DNA of 64,000 bases from Brevibacillus brevis (GCF_900637055.1 NZ_LR134338.1:3234001-3298000), one strand, 5' to 3'. Numbered from the stretch's first letter, positions 46,887 through 56,451 are shown. Made by a program: numbers and translations. Notes: generated by a model from the sequence alone, not told the origin.

Positions 46887-48270
46887 TTTCATTCAAAAAA
46901 TGCTGCAAGAAATGCCTGATTTCTCACATTTTCTAACCATTGAGGAATTGGACACCTCTTCCCGTGAATTAGCAGCCGCCTATCCAGATCTAGTTACCCT
47001 CAGTACCATTGGTCACTCAACAGAAGGACACCCAATCCTCATGCTGCGAATTGGAAATGGTCAGCATCGCGCGCTGTTCGTCGGTTGTCCGCATCCGAAT
47101 GAGCCGATTGGAGCTCTATCCCTAGAGTACCTCAGCAAAAAGCTATGTGAGGATACTGCCCTATTAGAGCAAATGGATTATACCTTTTATATCATCAAAG
47201 AAATCGATGTAGATGGTTGCCGATTGAATGAAGGATGGTACGGCGGCCCCTTTTCTCCAGACCGTTACATTCGCAGCTACTATCGTCCCAGTATGCTCGA
47301 ACAAGTGGAATGGACATTCCCGTATGCCTATAAAACGTTGAGCTTCAGCGAGCCCATTCCTGAAACCGTCGCATTTATGCGGGCGATTGATGAAGCCAAG
47401 CCGCATTTCCTCAACAGCTTGCACAGCTCCGATCAAACTGGAACGTTTTATTATGTATCGACCCCTCTTCCCGATGCATTGTGTGAACAGATCATAAAAC
47501 TGACCCATGATCATCAATTACCGCTGATGATCGGCGAACCGGAGGCACCATTCATGCCTTCTATCCAACCCGGTTTTTATCAGCTGCCTGAGCTGTCTTC
47601 TATGTACGATTACTACCAAAGTATCCTGCCTACTGGAGAAGACCCTGCGAAAGCAATCCTCATGGGGGGCTCATCCCGCGATTATGCTGGGACACGTTAC
47701 CGTACCTTTTGCCTTGTTTCGGAAATATCGTTGTTTACGGATCCAAGGATGGGAGATAAATCTGAAACCACTCATAGCTACAAGGATGCTACGCTGGACA
47801 TAGCCAAACTGGAAGGTGAACAGATTGCTTTTTTATCCAAACAGTACCAAAGCGCACAGCCATTCATAACGAGACCAACCAGATTCCAGCGATCTGTAGA
47901 GGATTTTTTGATCGGTATGGAGGAAGTTCGATCCCATCATTTACAATCAGCTGAAAGTGATGCAGCTTTAGCACGCTTCGCAACAGTAGCTGAAATGTTT
48001 GACCTGAAATTACGCACTTTATGGAGTTCTCTATGCTGCTGTAGCATGCTGATCCGCATGCTGGATGCCCAGCCCGACAACATCACCCTTTCAGAGATTC
48101 GAGCAGATTCAGAAAAATGGCTAAATCAAGGCTTAGAAGAGCTACTCTCCTTTTTTAATTGGTCGATGCGTCCGCTGCGCGAATTGTGCGGTGTCCAGCT
48201 AGGTTCTGCCTTGATGATAATGGAATATCTTCGTCAAACCCATGAAAGTACTACAACGCCACTAAAATAA
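46879..48270 (+). CDS. M14-family zinc carboxypeptidase-like protein
   Basis: A 463-residue cytoplasmic protein with an M14 core: GHSTEGHPILMLRIG, the zinc pair in CPHPNEP (H-x-x-E), and the third zinc ligand in FLNSLHSSDQTG. The C-terminal 150 residues are helical and not recognised. There is no signal peptide. TTG 46879 is chosen because AAAGGAG lies eight bases upstream; an in-frame GTG at 46870 is too close to the site. It overlaps the MFS gene. A role in trimming an imported or exported peptide-like compound is inference. Confidence 0.8.
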   Translation: MTDFIQKMLQEMPDFSHFLTIEELDTSSRELAAAYPDLVTLSTIGHSTEGHPILMLRIGNGQHRALFVGCPHPNEPIGALSLEYLSKKLCEDTALLEQMDYTFYIIKEIDVDGCRLNEGWYGGPFSPDRYIRSYYRPSMLEQVEWTFPYAYKTLSFSEPIPETVAFMRAIDEAKPHFLNSLHSSDQTGTFYYVSTPLPDALCEQIIKLTHDHQLPLMIGEPEAPFMPSIQPGFYQLPELSSMYDYYQSILPTGEDPAKAILMGGSSRDYAGTRYRTFCLVSEISLFTDPRMGDKSETTHSYKDATLDIAKLEGEQIAFLSKQYQSAQPFITRPTRFQRSVEDFLIGMEEVRSHHLQSAESDAALARFATVAEMFDLKLRTLWSSLCCCSMLIRMLDAQPDNITLSEIRADSEKWLNQGLEELLSFFNWSMRPLRELCGVQLGSALMIMEYLRQTHESTTTPLK

Positions 48271-48282
48271 GGAATGACGTGA

Positions 48283-48316
48283 GCGCCTGTCAGCAGAGCA
48301 GGCGCATTTTCTTTTG
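48283..48316 (+). terminator. Terminator after the M14 gene
   Basis: GCGCCTG (48283-48289) pairs with CAGGCGC (48299-48305), followed by ATTTTCTTTT. Confidence 0.8.
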
Positions 48317-48397
48317 GTATTTTCTGAAGAAAGCGATGACTATTGGTAGTATAATAGACAAAAGCATGGAAATCGGGCAAAACGAGGAAAAGGAGTC

Positions 48398-48868
48398 ATG
48401 AAGTTGAACAAATTAACGGCGGAAACGATGCAATTGATTGAAGAAATGGCTCTCCATCACGAAAATCAAGGATTATCCAGAATTGCTGGCCGGATTATTG
48501 GACTGTTGATGGTCTCTCAGGAACCCCTTTCATCTGAGCAGATTGCCACTACATTACAAGTCAGTCTAGGAAGCGTATCTACCAATATGCGCATGCTTTT
48601 GAAAATTGGATTCGCGGAAAAAAAGAGTGTGACAGGCGACCGTGTGAGCTATTACATCATGGCACCAAACACAATTGAGGAAGAGCTTATTCAGGGTTTA
48701 GAGCGAATCCTATCATTAAAGAATGTCATAGAAAAAGGAATGCGAATTGAAAATTTGAAGCAAAGTGAGCTAGTTATGCAGCGATTCCATGAGACGCTGG
48801 AAGCAATTGACCTATACAGGGAATCTCTCAATCAAATGCTCACTGAGTGGAAGGCTCGTCGCATGTAA
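48398..48868 (+). CDS. GbsR/MarR-family transcriptional regulator
   Basis: A 156-residue winged-helix protein of the GbsR type: GLSRIAGRIIGLLMVSQEPLS, then the HTH SSEQIATTLQVSLGSVSTNMRML, and GDRVSYYIMAP as the wing, then a C-terminal dimerisation helix. AAAGGAG precedes ATG 48398, and a TATAAT (48350-48355) lies upstream. It follows the MFS-M14 pair on the same strand and may regulate it through the TTTCAGT repeats. Confidence 0.87.
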   Translation: MKLNKLTAETMQLIEEMALHHENQGLSRIAGRIIGLLMVSQEPLSSEQIATTLQVSLGSVSTNMRMLLKIGFAEKKSVTGDRVSYYIMAPNTIEEELIQGLERILSLKNVIEKGMRIENLKQSELVMQRFHETLEAIDLYRESLNQMLTEWKARRM

Positions 48869-48900
48869 CATCAAACAGCACGTATCAATGGAAAAAGCAG

Positions 48901-48942
48901 AAAGGCAGCTTTGGCGCTGAAGAAGCCACGGCTGCCTTTTTT
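48901..48942. terminator. Terminator between the GbsR-type gene and the lipoprotein gene
   Basis: AAAGGCAGC and GCTGCCTTTTTT with additional inner pairing (TTGGCG/AGCCA) between two convergent genes. Confidence 0.75.
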
Positions 48943-48961
48943 CATAAGAGGATGGCATCGA

Positions 48962-49456
48962 TCATTTGACTGGTGAAATCTCATCTTCCGTTACCCATTT
49001 GTAGTTCTTAACTTCTCCTTCCCCTGTCGTGGGAGTGTAATCGATCATATAGACAGTCATTGTATTTGCCGTATCAAGCTTGGCTGATGCATCGAGCATC
49101 CCTTTCACATGATCCGCCTTCAAGACGACTTCCGTTCCCGGATTATACGGTTGCTTGATATAGTTCTTGATTTCTTCTTGAATAATCCATTTATATCCTT
49201 TCACAGGGGGCTCACCCGTTGTAGGCGTATAGGTAACTGAATAGGCCGTCGTGTCGTAAGCCCCCACGATTTTTGCTTTCGCCCCTTGCATCCCTGGTTG
49301 GTGGCTTGCTTTTAAAATGACTTCACTCCCTACTGTATACGTAGGTTTCGGTACAGCCTCTACTTGCTCCAGCACATCCGGTGCAGCAGGACCGCCACAT
49401 GCACTTAATCCCATCGCGGTAATCAGCATAAGTGATATCAGTTTCCATTTTTTCAT
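48962..49456 (-). CDS. YdhK/DUF1541-type lipoprotein with two repeats
   Basis: A 164-residue lipoprotein: signal peptide with lipobox LSAC at about 17-20, then two copies of the DUF1541 unit. Each unit runs from a GSEVILKASH or GTEVVLKADH start through GMQGAKAKI or GMLDASAKL to YTPTTGE and KGYKW or KNYKW. The role is unknown; it is anchored outside the cell membrane. ATG 49456 has GAGGTG six bases upstream; a GTG three codons earlier overlaps that site and is unlikely to be used. Confidence 0.88.
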   Translation of the reverse strand: MKKWKLISLMLITAMGLSACGGPAAPDVLEQVEAVPKPTYTVGSEVILKASHQPGMQGAKAKIVGAYDTTAYSVTYTPTTGEPPVKGYKWIIQEEIKNYIKQPYNPGTEVVLKADHVKGMLDASAKLDTANTMTVYMIDYTPTTGEGEVKNYKWVTEDEISPVK

Positions 49457-49550
49457 TCCAAACACCTCGAATTCTTTGTTGTCTGTCCGTAGTCGATTTC
49501 CTCTTGATGTAAGGTATTATGGGTACACGAAACCTTCCTTATCCGTTGCT

Positions 49551-50030
49551 TTACTTGAACGCATCCTTGGAAGGAATTGACAAATCCTTGTTTTCAATCA
49601 ACTGTAAAAGCAGCGCGTAGAACTGCTTCCGCTGTTCACTTGGCAGATCCTCGAGTATACTTTCGGCAATATCCGTTTGCAGTGCCAAAACTTGATCTAT
49701 GCTGGATTGGGCTAATTCCGTGAGCTGGATCAAGGTGGCACGGCGATCAGTCGGATCAGGGATCCGCACCAGCAGCTTGTCACGCTCCAAGGCATCAATA
49801 AAATCCGTAACGGTGCGCGGCTTTACACCCAATTTTGAAGCGAGCTCATTCATGCGAATTTTTCCGGCTTCTGAAACGATAGATAGCAAACGTAGTCTTG
49901 GCCCAGAGATATGGTATGGAATATCAAGGGCAGCCAATTTGGTCTCGAATTCTCGCTGAATAGAATAGGTGGCACGAATCAGAATGTGAATGATATCAAT
50001 CGCTGGTGGACTGATAGGATTGGGAAACAT
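49551..50030 (-). CDS. MarR-family regulator
   Basis: A 159-residue regulator: helices PAIDIIHILIRATYSIQREF, the HTH MNELASKLGVKPRTVTDFID, and the wing DPTDRRATLIQLTE, all standard for MarR. ATG 50030 (MFPNPISPP) has AAGGAGGT upstream; six extra codons of open frame are ignored. It is divergent from the MFS efflux gene at 50241, and the intergenic region carries three CTCACTA boxes, so it is probably the repressor of that pump and itself. Confidence 0.92.
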   Translation of the reverse strand: MFPNPISPPAIDIIHILIRATYSIQREFETKLAALDIPYHISGPRLRLLSIVSEAGKIRMNELASKLGVKPRTVTDFIDALERDKLLVRIPDPTDRRATLIQLTELAQSSIDQVLALQTDIAESILEDLPSEQRKQFYALLLQLIENKDLSIPSKDAFK

Positions 50031-50085
50031 GGTAGACCTCCTTGACAATTGTGCGGAAAACGAATACCCTCATTTACAGAGGTTA

Positions 50086-50123
50086 CTCACTATTCTATAG
50101 TTGTTTAGTGAGGAAGCTCACTA
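50086..50123. promoter_or_regulatory. Three CTCACTA boxes, likely MarR operators
   Basis: CTCACTA at 50086-50092, its inverted copy TAGTGAG at 50106-50112, and a direct copy at 50117-50123. The second and third form a tight dyad (TAGTGAG-GAAG-CTCACTA). They lie between the divergent marR and MFS genes. Confidence 0.65.
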
Positions 50124-50240
50124 TGAGGAACACGCACTAATTTCGTCGGTATTCTCATTATTGTAGCGAATCTTACGCTATATGCAACATCGAGCGGCCT
50201 GAATGCCTTTGAGAATTACCCTGGAAATGGAGGAATACAC

Positions 50241-51635
50241 ATGAATCACTCCGATTTTGCCATGGAGAATAGCAACAAGCTCCTTCGAGTCCTTGTCGTC
50301 ACCTTGATTTTTTCGGTCATGAATGGAACGATGTTTAATGTTGCTTTGCCGGAAATTGCACAGGAATTCCATCTGATGCCTTCGCAAGTCAGTTGGATAA
50401 TGACGGGATACATGGTCGTCTATGCCATCGGCTCGGTTGTTTTTGGCAAGCTCGCTGACCAATATAGGCTCAAGGACCTTCTGACATACGGTCTCCTTAT
50501 TTTCGCAGTTGGTTCCATTGTAGGAATGATCGCCACGGAATACTGGATGATTATTCTTGGACGCATCTTGCAAGCCTCTGGTGCATCGGTTCTGCCAGCG
50601 ACCGCCATGATTATTCCGATTCGCTATTTCGCTCCTGAGCAACGAGGACGAGCTCTTGGTACTTCTGCTGTCGGACTTGCCTTGGGAAATGCGTTTGGTC
50701 CGGTGGTGGCGGGACTGATGGCTAGCTTTGGAAGCTGGCGCATGCTGTTTCTTATTTCTTTGCTGCCGCTCTTTACTCTCCCCTTCTTCCGAAAATATTT
50801 GGACGATGAAAAGGGAGCCCCTGGATCAATTGACTTCCTCGGAGGAGGACTATTGGCTGCAGCAGTTGCCGTGTTTCTCCTGTCGATTACCGAGAGCAGC
50901 GGACTGTTATTCGCAGGGGGAATTGTGCTGCTGGCTATGTTCATCGTGCGGATTCGGACTGCCGAACATCCCTTTATTCAACCTGGTTTGTTCCGCAACC
51001 GATACTTTTCAGTAGGCTTGATCATCGCTTTTCTATCGACAGCCTTGAGCTTTAGTGTCATGTTCATGACCCCGCAATTTTTGAGCGCACTTAATCAGTT
51101 GCCTGCCGGAAGTATCGGCTTTGTCCTTTTTCCTGCCGCAATTGCCTCTGCACTCATGGGACGAAAAGGCGGTCTGCTCGCAGATGAACGCGGGAACTTC
51201 TTTGTTGTCTCGCTTGCTGCTTTCTTTATGCTTGTATGCTTCAGTCTGCTCTCGACCTTCGTCGGCATTTCGCCAATCGCCATTGCTGTCATTCTCATTT
51301 TGGGCAATGTAGGTCAAACCTTCATGCAAATCGCCTTGTCCAATACACTTTCGAGAACTCTCGTGAAGGAACAGACAGGCGTCGGTATGGGACTATTCTC
51401 GATGCTCAACTTCATCTCAGGTGCCGTTGCTATGAGCCTAATTGGAAAAGCATTGGACAATCAAGCGGCAACGATGAAGATCAATCCGTTGGTAACCAAT
51501 CCGGCAGCATCTGTGTACAGCAACATCTTCCTCCTGCTAGCCATTCTCATCATAGGAGTTTGGATCCTGTATCGCCTGCAATTCCATGCCAGTACCAGTA
51601 CAACTCTTGTCCATAAAGACGAACCGTCCGAGTAA
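50241..51635 (+). CDS. MFS multidrug efflux transporter (DHA2-like)
   Basis: A 464-residue drug:H+ antiporter. It shows the motif-A region GKLADQYRLKDLL, motif C-like sequence GNAFGPVVAGLMASFGSWR, and the P-E-I-A-Q N-terminal pattern (NVALPEIAQEFHLMPSQVSW) seen in TetL/EmrB-type pumps. About 14 hydrophobic segments are present. ATG has ATGGAGGAAT upstream. The divergent MarR gene is the probable local regulator. The substrate is unknown. Confidence 0.9.
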   Translation: MNHSDFAMENSNKLLRVLVVTLIFSVMNGTMFNVALPEIAQEFHLMPSQVSWIMTGYMVVYAIGSVVFGKLADQYRLKDLLTYGLLIFAVGSIVGMIATEYWMIILGRILQASGASVLPATAMIIPIRYFAPEQRGRALGTSAVGLALGNAFGPVVAGLMASFGSWRMLFLISLLPLFTLPFFRKYLDDEKGAPGSIDFLGGGLLAAAVAVFLLSITESSGLLFAGGIVLLAMFIVRIRTAEHPFIQPGLFRNRYFSVGLIIAFLSTALSFSVMFMTPQFLSALNQLPAGSIGFVLFPAAIASALMGRKGGLLADERGNFFVVSLAAFFMLVCFSLLSTFVGISPIAIAVILILGNVGQTFMQIALSNTLSRTLVKEQTGVGMGLFSMLNFISGAVAMSLIGKALDNQAATMKINPLVTNPAASVYSNIFLLLAILIIGVWILYRLQFHASTSTTLVHKDEPSE

Positions 51636-51654
51636 AATGTTTCATGTAAAAAGA

Positions 51655-51696
51655 AACCAGTTCTAAGGACCTGCTCGTGTCCTGAACTGGTTTTCG
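51655..51696. terminator. Terminator after the MFS efflux gene
   Basis: AACCAGTTC (51655-51663) and GAACTGGTT (51684-51692), with inner GGAC/GTCC pairing, followed by TTCGTTCT. It may also serve the convergent serine-hydrolase pseudogene. Confidence 0.8.
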
Positions 51697-51698
51697 TT

Positions 51699-52431
51699 CT
51701 ATTCCGCTGCAAGTATGTACTTTCTGAATAAAGCAAGCGGCCGCAAAGAATGATCGTACAGCTCACTGCTAAACACAACAATTCTCTTTCTCGAAGGAAC
51801 AATCAGTATGTACTGCCCTCCAAATCCAAGGGCAAAATAGTAGAAGTTGTCCTCTGTCCAGTCATCGCTTGGATCGATTCTATCACTCCACCAATGCAAG
51901 CCGTAAGACCCAATCCTCTCGTATGTCCGAAATATTGGCTGAATCGATTTTTGAACCCATGCTGCTGAAACAATCTGCTTTTCTTGCCATTGACCGCCTT
52001 GCAGATAGAGTAATCCTAGCTTTGCCATATCACGCGAAGTAAGGCGTAATCCGTCTCCCCCGTTATGAATCCCCTGTCCGTCAGAATACCAATACGAATC
52101 TTCGATGTTCAGTGGCTGAAAGAGATGCTTTTTGGCAAAATCATATGTGCTCATGCCTGTTGCCTTTTGCAGGATGGCAGACAGCGATCAGTCCTTGATC
52201 CAATGCAATCCCAATGAGTACCGAAATAAAGCTTTTTGTGCAAGAGTTGATCTTTTGAAGTTTTTCCGCTTGCTTCTTGTTTTTATGATATTCGTAAGCC
52301 AGATGACCGTCTTGCATGATGAGGCAGCTGACGACCTTCTCTTTTCTGACCTTTCTGTCAAATTCCTTGAGTAGCTCTGTATCTAACCGCGTTTTTGCAG
52401 GGTCTGCAAGTGGAAACAAGGATGAATGCAC
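51699..52431 (-). pseudogene. Beta-lactamase-family serine hydrolase with an internal out-of-frame deletion
   Basis: The 5' part (from GTG 52431, with GGAGG upstream) reads into the active-site motif INSCTKSFISVLIG (S-x-x-K). The 3' part, in another frame, reads LSAILQKATG, MSTYDFAKKHLFQPLNIED and YGLHWWSDRI, the later regions of the same family. At the junction (about 52150-52180) the middle of the enzyme, including the Y-x-N motif, is missing: roughly 80-100 residues by family length. The frame also changes, so it is inactive. Confidence 0.8.
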
Positions 52432-52461
52432 GTGACTGTTCCTCCTTCGACCGTTCGGTAT

Positions 52462-52806
52462 TTAAGACTTTTTCCCCGGTATTTCCCCCCGAAGGTAACG
52501 TTCGCCCCATTCACACATGAGATCCATGATTGGTTTGAGCGATTCTCCTAATTCACTCAATTCATACTCGACCTTTGGCGGTACTTGGCTGTACACGGTT
52601 CTGATGACGATTCCGTCCTCTTCTAGCTCGCGAAGCTGCTGTGTCAGGATTTTTTGGCTAATGTCCGGCATTTGTTTTTTCAATTCGCTCGTTCTTTTGG
52701 GGCCGTAGTATAACTGACATAAAATCAAAGTTTTCCATTTCCCCCCTAAAACATCTAGTGTTGCTTCAGAAGGAATCTGGTATGTATGTTTGAGCTTTGG
52801 CCTCAT
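52462..52806 (-). CDS. HxlR-family transcriptional regulator
   Basis: A 114-residue winged-helix protein with the HxlR pattern LDVLGGKWKTLILCQLYYGPKR, MPDISQKILTQQLRELEEDGIV and PPKVEYELSELGESL. No cysteine occurs at the N-terminal position of the YodB/HypR redox sensors (the one Cys follows LIL), so thiol sensing is uncertain. ATG 52806 has GGGAGGAG upstream; seven further codons are open. It is divergent from the NAD(P)H oxidoreductase gene, which it probably controls. Confidence 0.9.
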   Translation of the reverse strand: MRPKLKHTYQIPSEATLDVLGGKWKTLILCQLYYGPKRTSELKKQMPDISQKILTQQLRELEEDGIVIRTVYSQVPPKVEYELSELGESLKPIMDLMCEWGERYLRGEIPGKKS

Positions 52807-52864
52807 CGATTGGCTCTCCTCCCTCATTATTTACGATTTTTACAAGGAACCTTTTTGTTCCTAT

Positions 52865-52906
52865 GTTACTTTTTGGTATTAAAAGCACAAAAAAGTGCGT
52901 ACTTTT
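52865..52906. promoter_or_regulatory. Candidate HxlR operator
   Basis: TTACTTTTTGGTATTAAAAG is followed by the dyad GCAC-AAAAAA-GTGC (52885-52898) and GTACTTTT. TACTTTT-type half-sites are usual for HxlR regulators. It lies between the two divergent genes. Confidence 0.4.
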
Positions 52907-53025
52907 CACCATTCATTATATGGTGCATGATTCGGATATACCAGCACCTTACTTGTCAGTTTTGCTATCGACCGCATCAAAGATTTTGGTGTACAAATTC
53001 CTACAGAAATAGAGGGTGTATGATA

Positions 53026-53616
53026 ATGAAGGTACTCACAGTTGTTACCCATCCACGGACCAATTCCTTGACCTTTGCCGTTGCAGAACGTTTCGTACAG
53101 GGACTAAAAGATGCAGGACATGAGGTTGAAGTTTTGTATTTGCATCGCAGTGGTTTTCACCCTGTTTTATGGGAGGAAGATGAGCCAGATTGGAACAATG
53201 GAGATAAGAAATATTCCGAAGAGGTCGAGATTGAAATGGAAAGGATGAGAAAACACGACGCGTTAGCCTTTATTTTTCCAATCTGGTGGTTCAGCATGCC
53301 CGCCATGCTGAAAGGATATATCGATCGCGTCTGGAACAACGGGTTTGCCTATGGCTCACGTAAACTGCATCATAAGCATGCATTGTGGATCGGTCTCGCA
53401 GCTGCTCCTGAAGATCATTTTCAAAAAAGAAATTATGACCAAATGATAGCGCATCACCTCAATGTCGGAATCTCCAGTTACGTCGGAATCGACAACTCGA
53501 GGGTTGCGTTCCTTTATGACACCTTGGCGCAAAATCCTGCGCATTTCGAACAGCTGTTGGACCGTGCTTATCATCTGGGATTGCATTATGGGAAAAAAGA
53601 GAGCCTGTCCATTTAA
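53026..53616 (+). CDS. NAD(P)H-dependent oxidoreductase, flavodoxin-like (MdaB/NQO type)
   Basis: A 196-residue flavoprotein: VVTHPRTNSLTFAVAERFVQGL binds FMN/FAD phosphate, AFIFPIWWFSMPAMLKGYIDR is the isoalloxazine-contact helix of the family, and VWNNGFAYG follows. It probably reduces quinones or other electrophiles by two electrons. ATG 53026 is chosen (GAGGGT upstream at ten bases); an ATG two codons earlier is possible, while the long open frame back to 52786 runs through the promoter region. Control by the divergent HxlR regulator is likely. Confidence 0.88.
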   Translation: MKVLTVVTHPRTNSLTFAVAERFVQGLKDAGHEVEVLYLHRSGFHPVLWEEDEPDWNNGDKKYSEEVEIEMERMRKHDALAFIFPIWWFSMPAMLKGYIDRVWNNGFAYGSRKLHHKHALWIGLAAAPEDHFQKRNYDQMIAHHLNVGISSYVGIDNSRVAFLYDTLAQNPAHFEQLLDRAYHLGLHYGKKESLSI

Positions 53617-53669
53617 TTTTATCTGAGCGATAGGTGGGCGTTACGAAAGGAAACTCCCACCCTTGTGGC

Positions 53670-54799
53670 TTACCGGGTGTCGGATGTTCGTGCACCGAAA
53701 CTATTCATTCTCTCAAAGATCTCTTTTTTGACTGACTGATAATCGAAAACACTCGTTAAAGGAATGATCTCAAGCGTGCCCTCCTCCATTCCCCAATATT
53801 TCTTTTTTCCCTTTGCCGTTGCTTTGTGTATCCATAAATCGTAACCTTGTTCCATTTTTGTATAGGTGAAGCAATCACTGTCATGCAGCGGGTAATAAAA
53901 GATCCAATGATCGGAGATTTGCGGCAGCCGCGGCCATTCAGAAAGTTGATATTGATTTCGAAAAACAGTAATCGTAGGATAATTCCGCTCTTCTTCGTCT
54001 GCCAAGTCAATTTCCACTCCATACACTGAACCCGCTCGCAGCTCTGTATCCTGAAAAATGGAACGACCATCTTGACTGCTGTATAATGGGTCGGATGCTT
54101 TTTGATACAACTTGATAAAATTGCTGCTCAACCAACCATCTGTTTGGGCGTCAGACTTCCAGCGCAAAAATTTTGTTGTAAGGGGAACAGAGCCTTCCTC
54201 TTCGGCAGCTCGATCCGTCTCTGAAATCGCCACGGTAGGCCAGCAGATCGATCATCTTCTTGAGTCCGATACTCATACACTTCCTTGGTAACATCAAGTT
54301 CAGCTATCCCCTTATCAAATCCTGTAAACCGTGCAAAACCTTTTCGATCCAGCAACGCTTGTATATCTTGCATGATGAGTTTTTGATAAGGAGGCGCGTC
54401 CTCTAAGTGAACTTGTAACATCCGCTCCAAGACCTCTTCCCATGACAAAAAACCGATACAAACATCTTTGGCGATAATGGATCGATGCGCAAGATCTGTT
54501 CTCACCTGGGTGACCATAGACTGTGGAGCCAAGAAAACGAGATATTTGTATTCGATTTTAGCAAAAGTGCTCAACATACGGGAATACCTGCTGAGCTGGT
54601 TCTTGCTGTCTTCTGTGCTTATGTACGGATCTTCATCCTCTGATGACAATCCGCTAAAATATTTGACCTCGATCCCGATAAGGCTGTTCTCAAGCGTGAA
54701 TCGAAGGTCAATTTCTCCTAATTCATGTTTGGTGTTCGGTGAAAATAAAGAGTTAGACTGGTGGTCGTTGATAGACGCGGTTTTTGAATTGAAAAATCG
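53670..54799 (-). pseudogene. C-terminal part of a split PD-(D/E)XK nuclease-like gene, with a frameshift
   Basis: The open region starts after a TAA at 54802-54800 and reads KHELGEIDLRF, then LIGIEVKYFSGLSSEDED, the D...E-x-K core of PD-(D/E)XK nucleases, then NQLSRYSRML and QKLIMQDIQALLDRKGF. Around 54200-54250 the frame breaks; the rest continues in another frame (AISETDRAAEEEG, FLRWKSDAQTDGW, ISDHWIFYYPLHDSDC) to 53670. There is no start codon. The missing N-terminus fits the fragment at 56635-56895, beyond the amidase gene. Confidence 0.65.
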
Positions 54800-54966
54800 T
54801 TAGCTTTTGAAAAATGAGTTGTAGACTGATCCATTAAAAGAAACAGCGGTGGACCAAGACTTGAAAAATAAAGTCTTAGATTTTGCCGTTGGTGTCATTC
54901 AACAAACGTACCCTTTAGGTTATTGTGAAGTAAGCCTACTGTTCCTTAACGGACTTGAATTGGAGA

Positions 54967-56451
54967 CTAAACCGGATCTGTCGGCGCAAAACGGTATTGG
55001 CTTGCTTGTTCGTAGGCGTAAGCGAGACGGAAAAGCGAAGGCTCGCTGTAGGCGGTTCCGACGAAAGTGATTCCCTGCGGCCCTTTGGTCGTATAGCCGC
55101 CTTCGGCGATGATGCCTGTCTCTGCGAACCCGCCCGGTACGGTAATGGCAGGATACCCCGCACGCGCGGACAAATCAATCCCTTCCTCGTTGCCTAGGAA
55201 CAGCAGCGCGTCCAGCCGATGTTCGCGTATCACGTGGTCGATGCCTTGGTCACGGGATAACTCATGGTTAAGGCGCAAACTCTCGGCGTACACCTGTTCA
55301 GACAATGTGCCGCTTGTTCCATTCGACCAGATCAGCGTGTCTTGCCCATATTTAAGCGCGACGTCGCGATTCGCTTCGTTATAGGCTATGAGTTCATCTA
55401 ACGACCGAACGAATGCGCCGGGGCCAGCTTTGGCGAGATAGTCGTTCAGTCCTTTTTTGAATTCGAACCGCATCACGTCCCAGTCCCACTTCGCACTCTC
55501 GCATGGCAACGATACTGGGTCTACGACGATCGCCCCGCGTTCCTTGCACAAGGTGATCGCCCGCTCGATAATCACCGCCCGGGCTTTGTCCAATCCTCGA
55601 TAATAATATCGCGGAACGCCAATTCTCGCGCCTTGCAAACCGTTCGCGTCCAAGAAAGGCGTATAATCCGTATACGCTATTCGCCTATTCTCTAGCATAG
55701 CCGCATCTTCCGGATCTGCCGCCGTCATGGCCCCGAGTAAGATCGCGGCGTCCCTGACCGTACGCGTCATCGGACCGGCCGAATCTTGGCTATGTGTAAT
55801 CGGAATGATTCCTGTACGACTGACGAGCCCGATAGTCGGTTTTATACCGACGATGCCGTTTTGTGAGGACGGGCTGATTATCGAACCCGAAGTTTCTGTG
55901 CCAATGGCAGCGGCACACAGATTCGCGGCAACCGCCGCGCCAGAGCCCGAACTCGAGCCGCCTACAAACAACTCGCCGGGCCCATAAGGATTAAGCGTCA
56001 GACCGCCCCTGGAGCTATAACCCGCCCACATCGTGCCCGACATGAAGTTAGCCCATTCCGTCATGTTTGCCTTACCAAGGAATACACATCCCGCAGCCCT
56101 TAATTGCGCAGCCACGGCCGAATCCTTTGGAGCGAAATGTTCAGCAAGAGCAACCGAACCCGCACTAGTATGCATGCGGTCACCTGTATCAATATTATCC
56201 TTGAGCAAGATCGGGATGCCGTGAAGCGGTCCGCGAGCCCCGTGTTCCCGTCGCTCCGAGTCAAGTCTCTTTGCGACCGCTATCGCGTCCGGGTTGACTT
56301 CCAGCACCGCTTTCAGCTTCGGGTTGAGCCGTTCGATTCGTTCCAAATACCAGCTAACGCAAGCTGCTGACGATAACTCGCCTGATTCCATCGCCAACTG
56401 CAACGAAACGATGTCTACCTCTATTAAACTATCATTTAGTGTTCTGGCCAT
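54967..56451 (-). CDS. Amidase signature family enzyme, in a G+C-rich insert
   Basis: A 494-residue amidase with the Ser-cisSer-Lys triad: Lys in GIPILLKDNIDT, the serine-rich loop FVGGSSSGSGAAVA and the nucleophile in GTETSGSI. Members hydrolyse peptide-like or arylalkyl amides; this one resembles the Bacillus-type secondary amidases/peptide amidases, with no signal peptide. ATG follows AAAGGAGAG. Its codons are visibly richer in G and C than its neighbours, and it lies between the two halves of a nuclease gene, so it was probably acquired. The frame is intact. The stretch 56452-56634 upstream holds no gene. Confidence 0.88.
   Translation of the reverse strand: MARTLNDSLIEVDIVSLQLAMESGELSSAACVSWYLERIERLNPKLKAVLEVNPDAIAVAKRLDSERREHGARGPLHGIPILLKDNIDTGDRMHTSAGSVALAEHFAPKDSAVAAQLRAAGCVFLGKANMTEWANFMSGTMWAGYSSRGGLTLNPYGPGELFVGGSSSGSGAAVAANLCAAAIGTETSGSIISPSSQNGIVGIKPTIGLVSRTGIIPITHSQDSAGPMTRTVRDAAILLGAMTAADPEDAAMLENRRIAYTDYTPFLDANGLQGARIGVPRYYYRGLDKARAVIIERAITLCKERGAIVVDPVSLPCESAKWDWDVMRFEFKKGLNDYLAKAGPGAFVRSLDELIAYNEANRDVALKYGQDTLIWSNGTSGTLSEQVYAESLRLNHELSRDQGIDHVIREHRLDALLFLGNEEGIDLSARAGYPAITVPGGFAETGIIAEGGYTTKGPQGITFVGTAYSEPSLFRLAYAYEQASQYRFAPTDPV

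Noticed and set aside
54849..55070. 73-residue plus-strand ORF beside the amidase gene
   Set aside because: From about 54960 on it is antisense of the amidase C-terminus; the first 35 residues look protein-like but are too short to call a gene.
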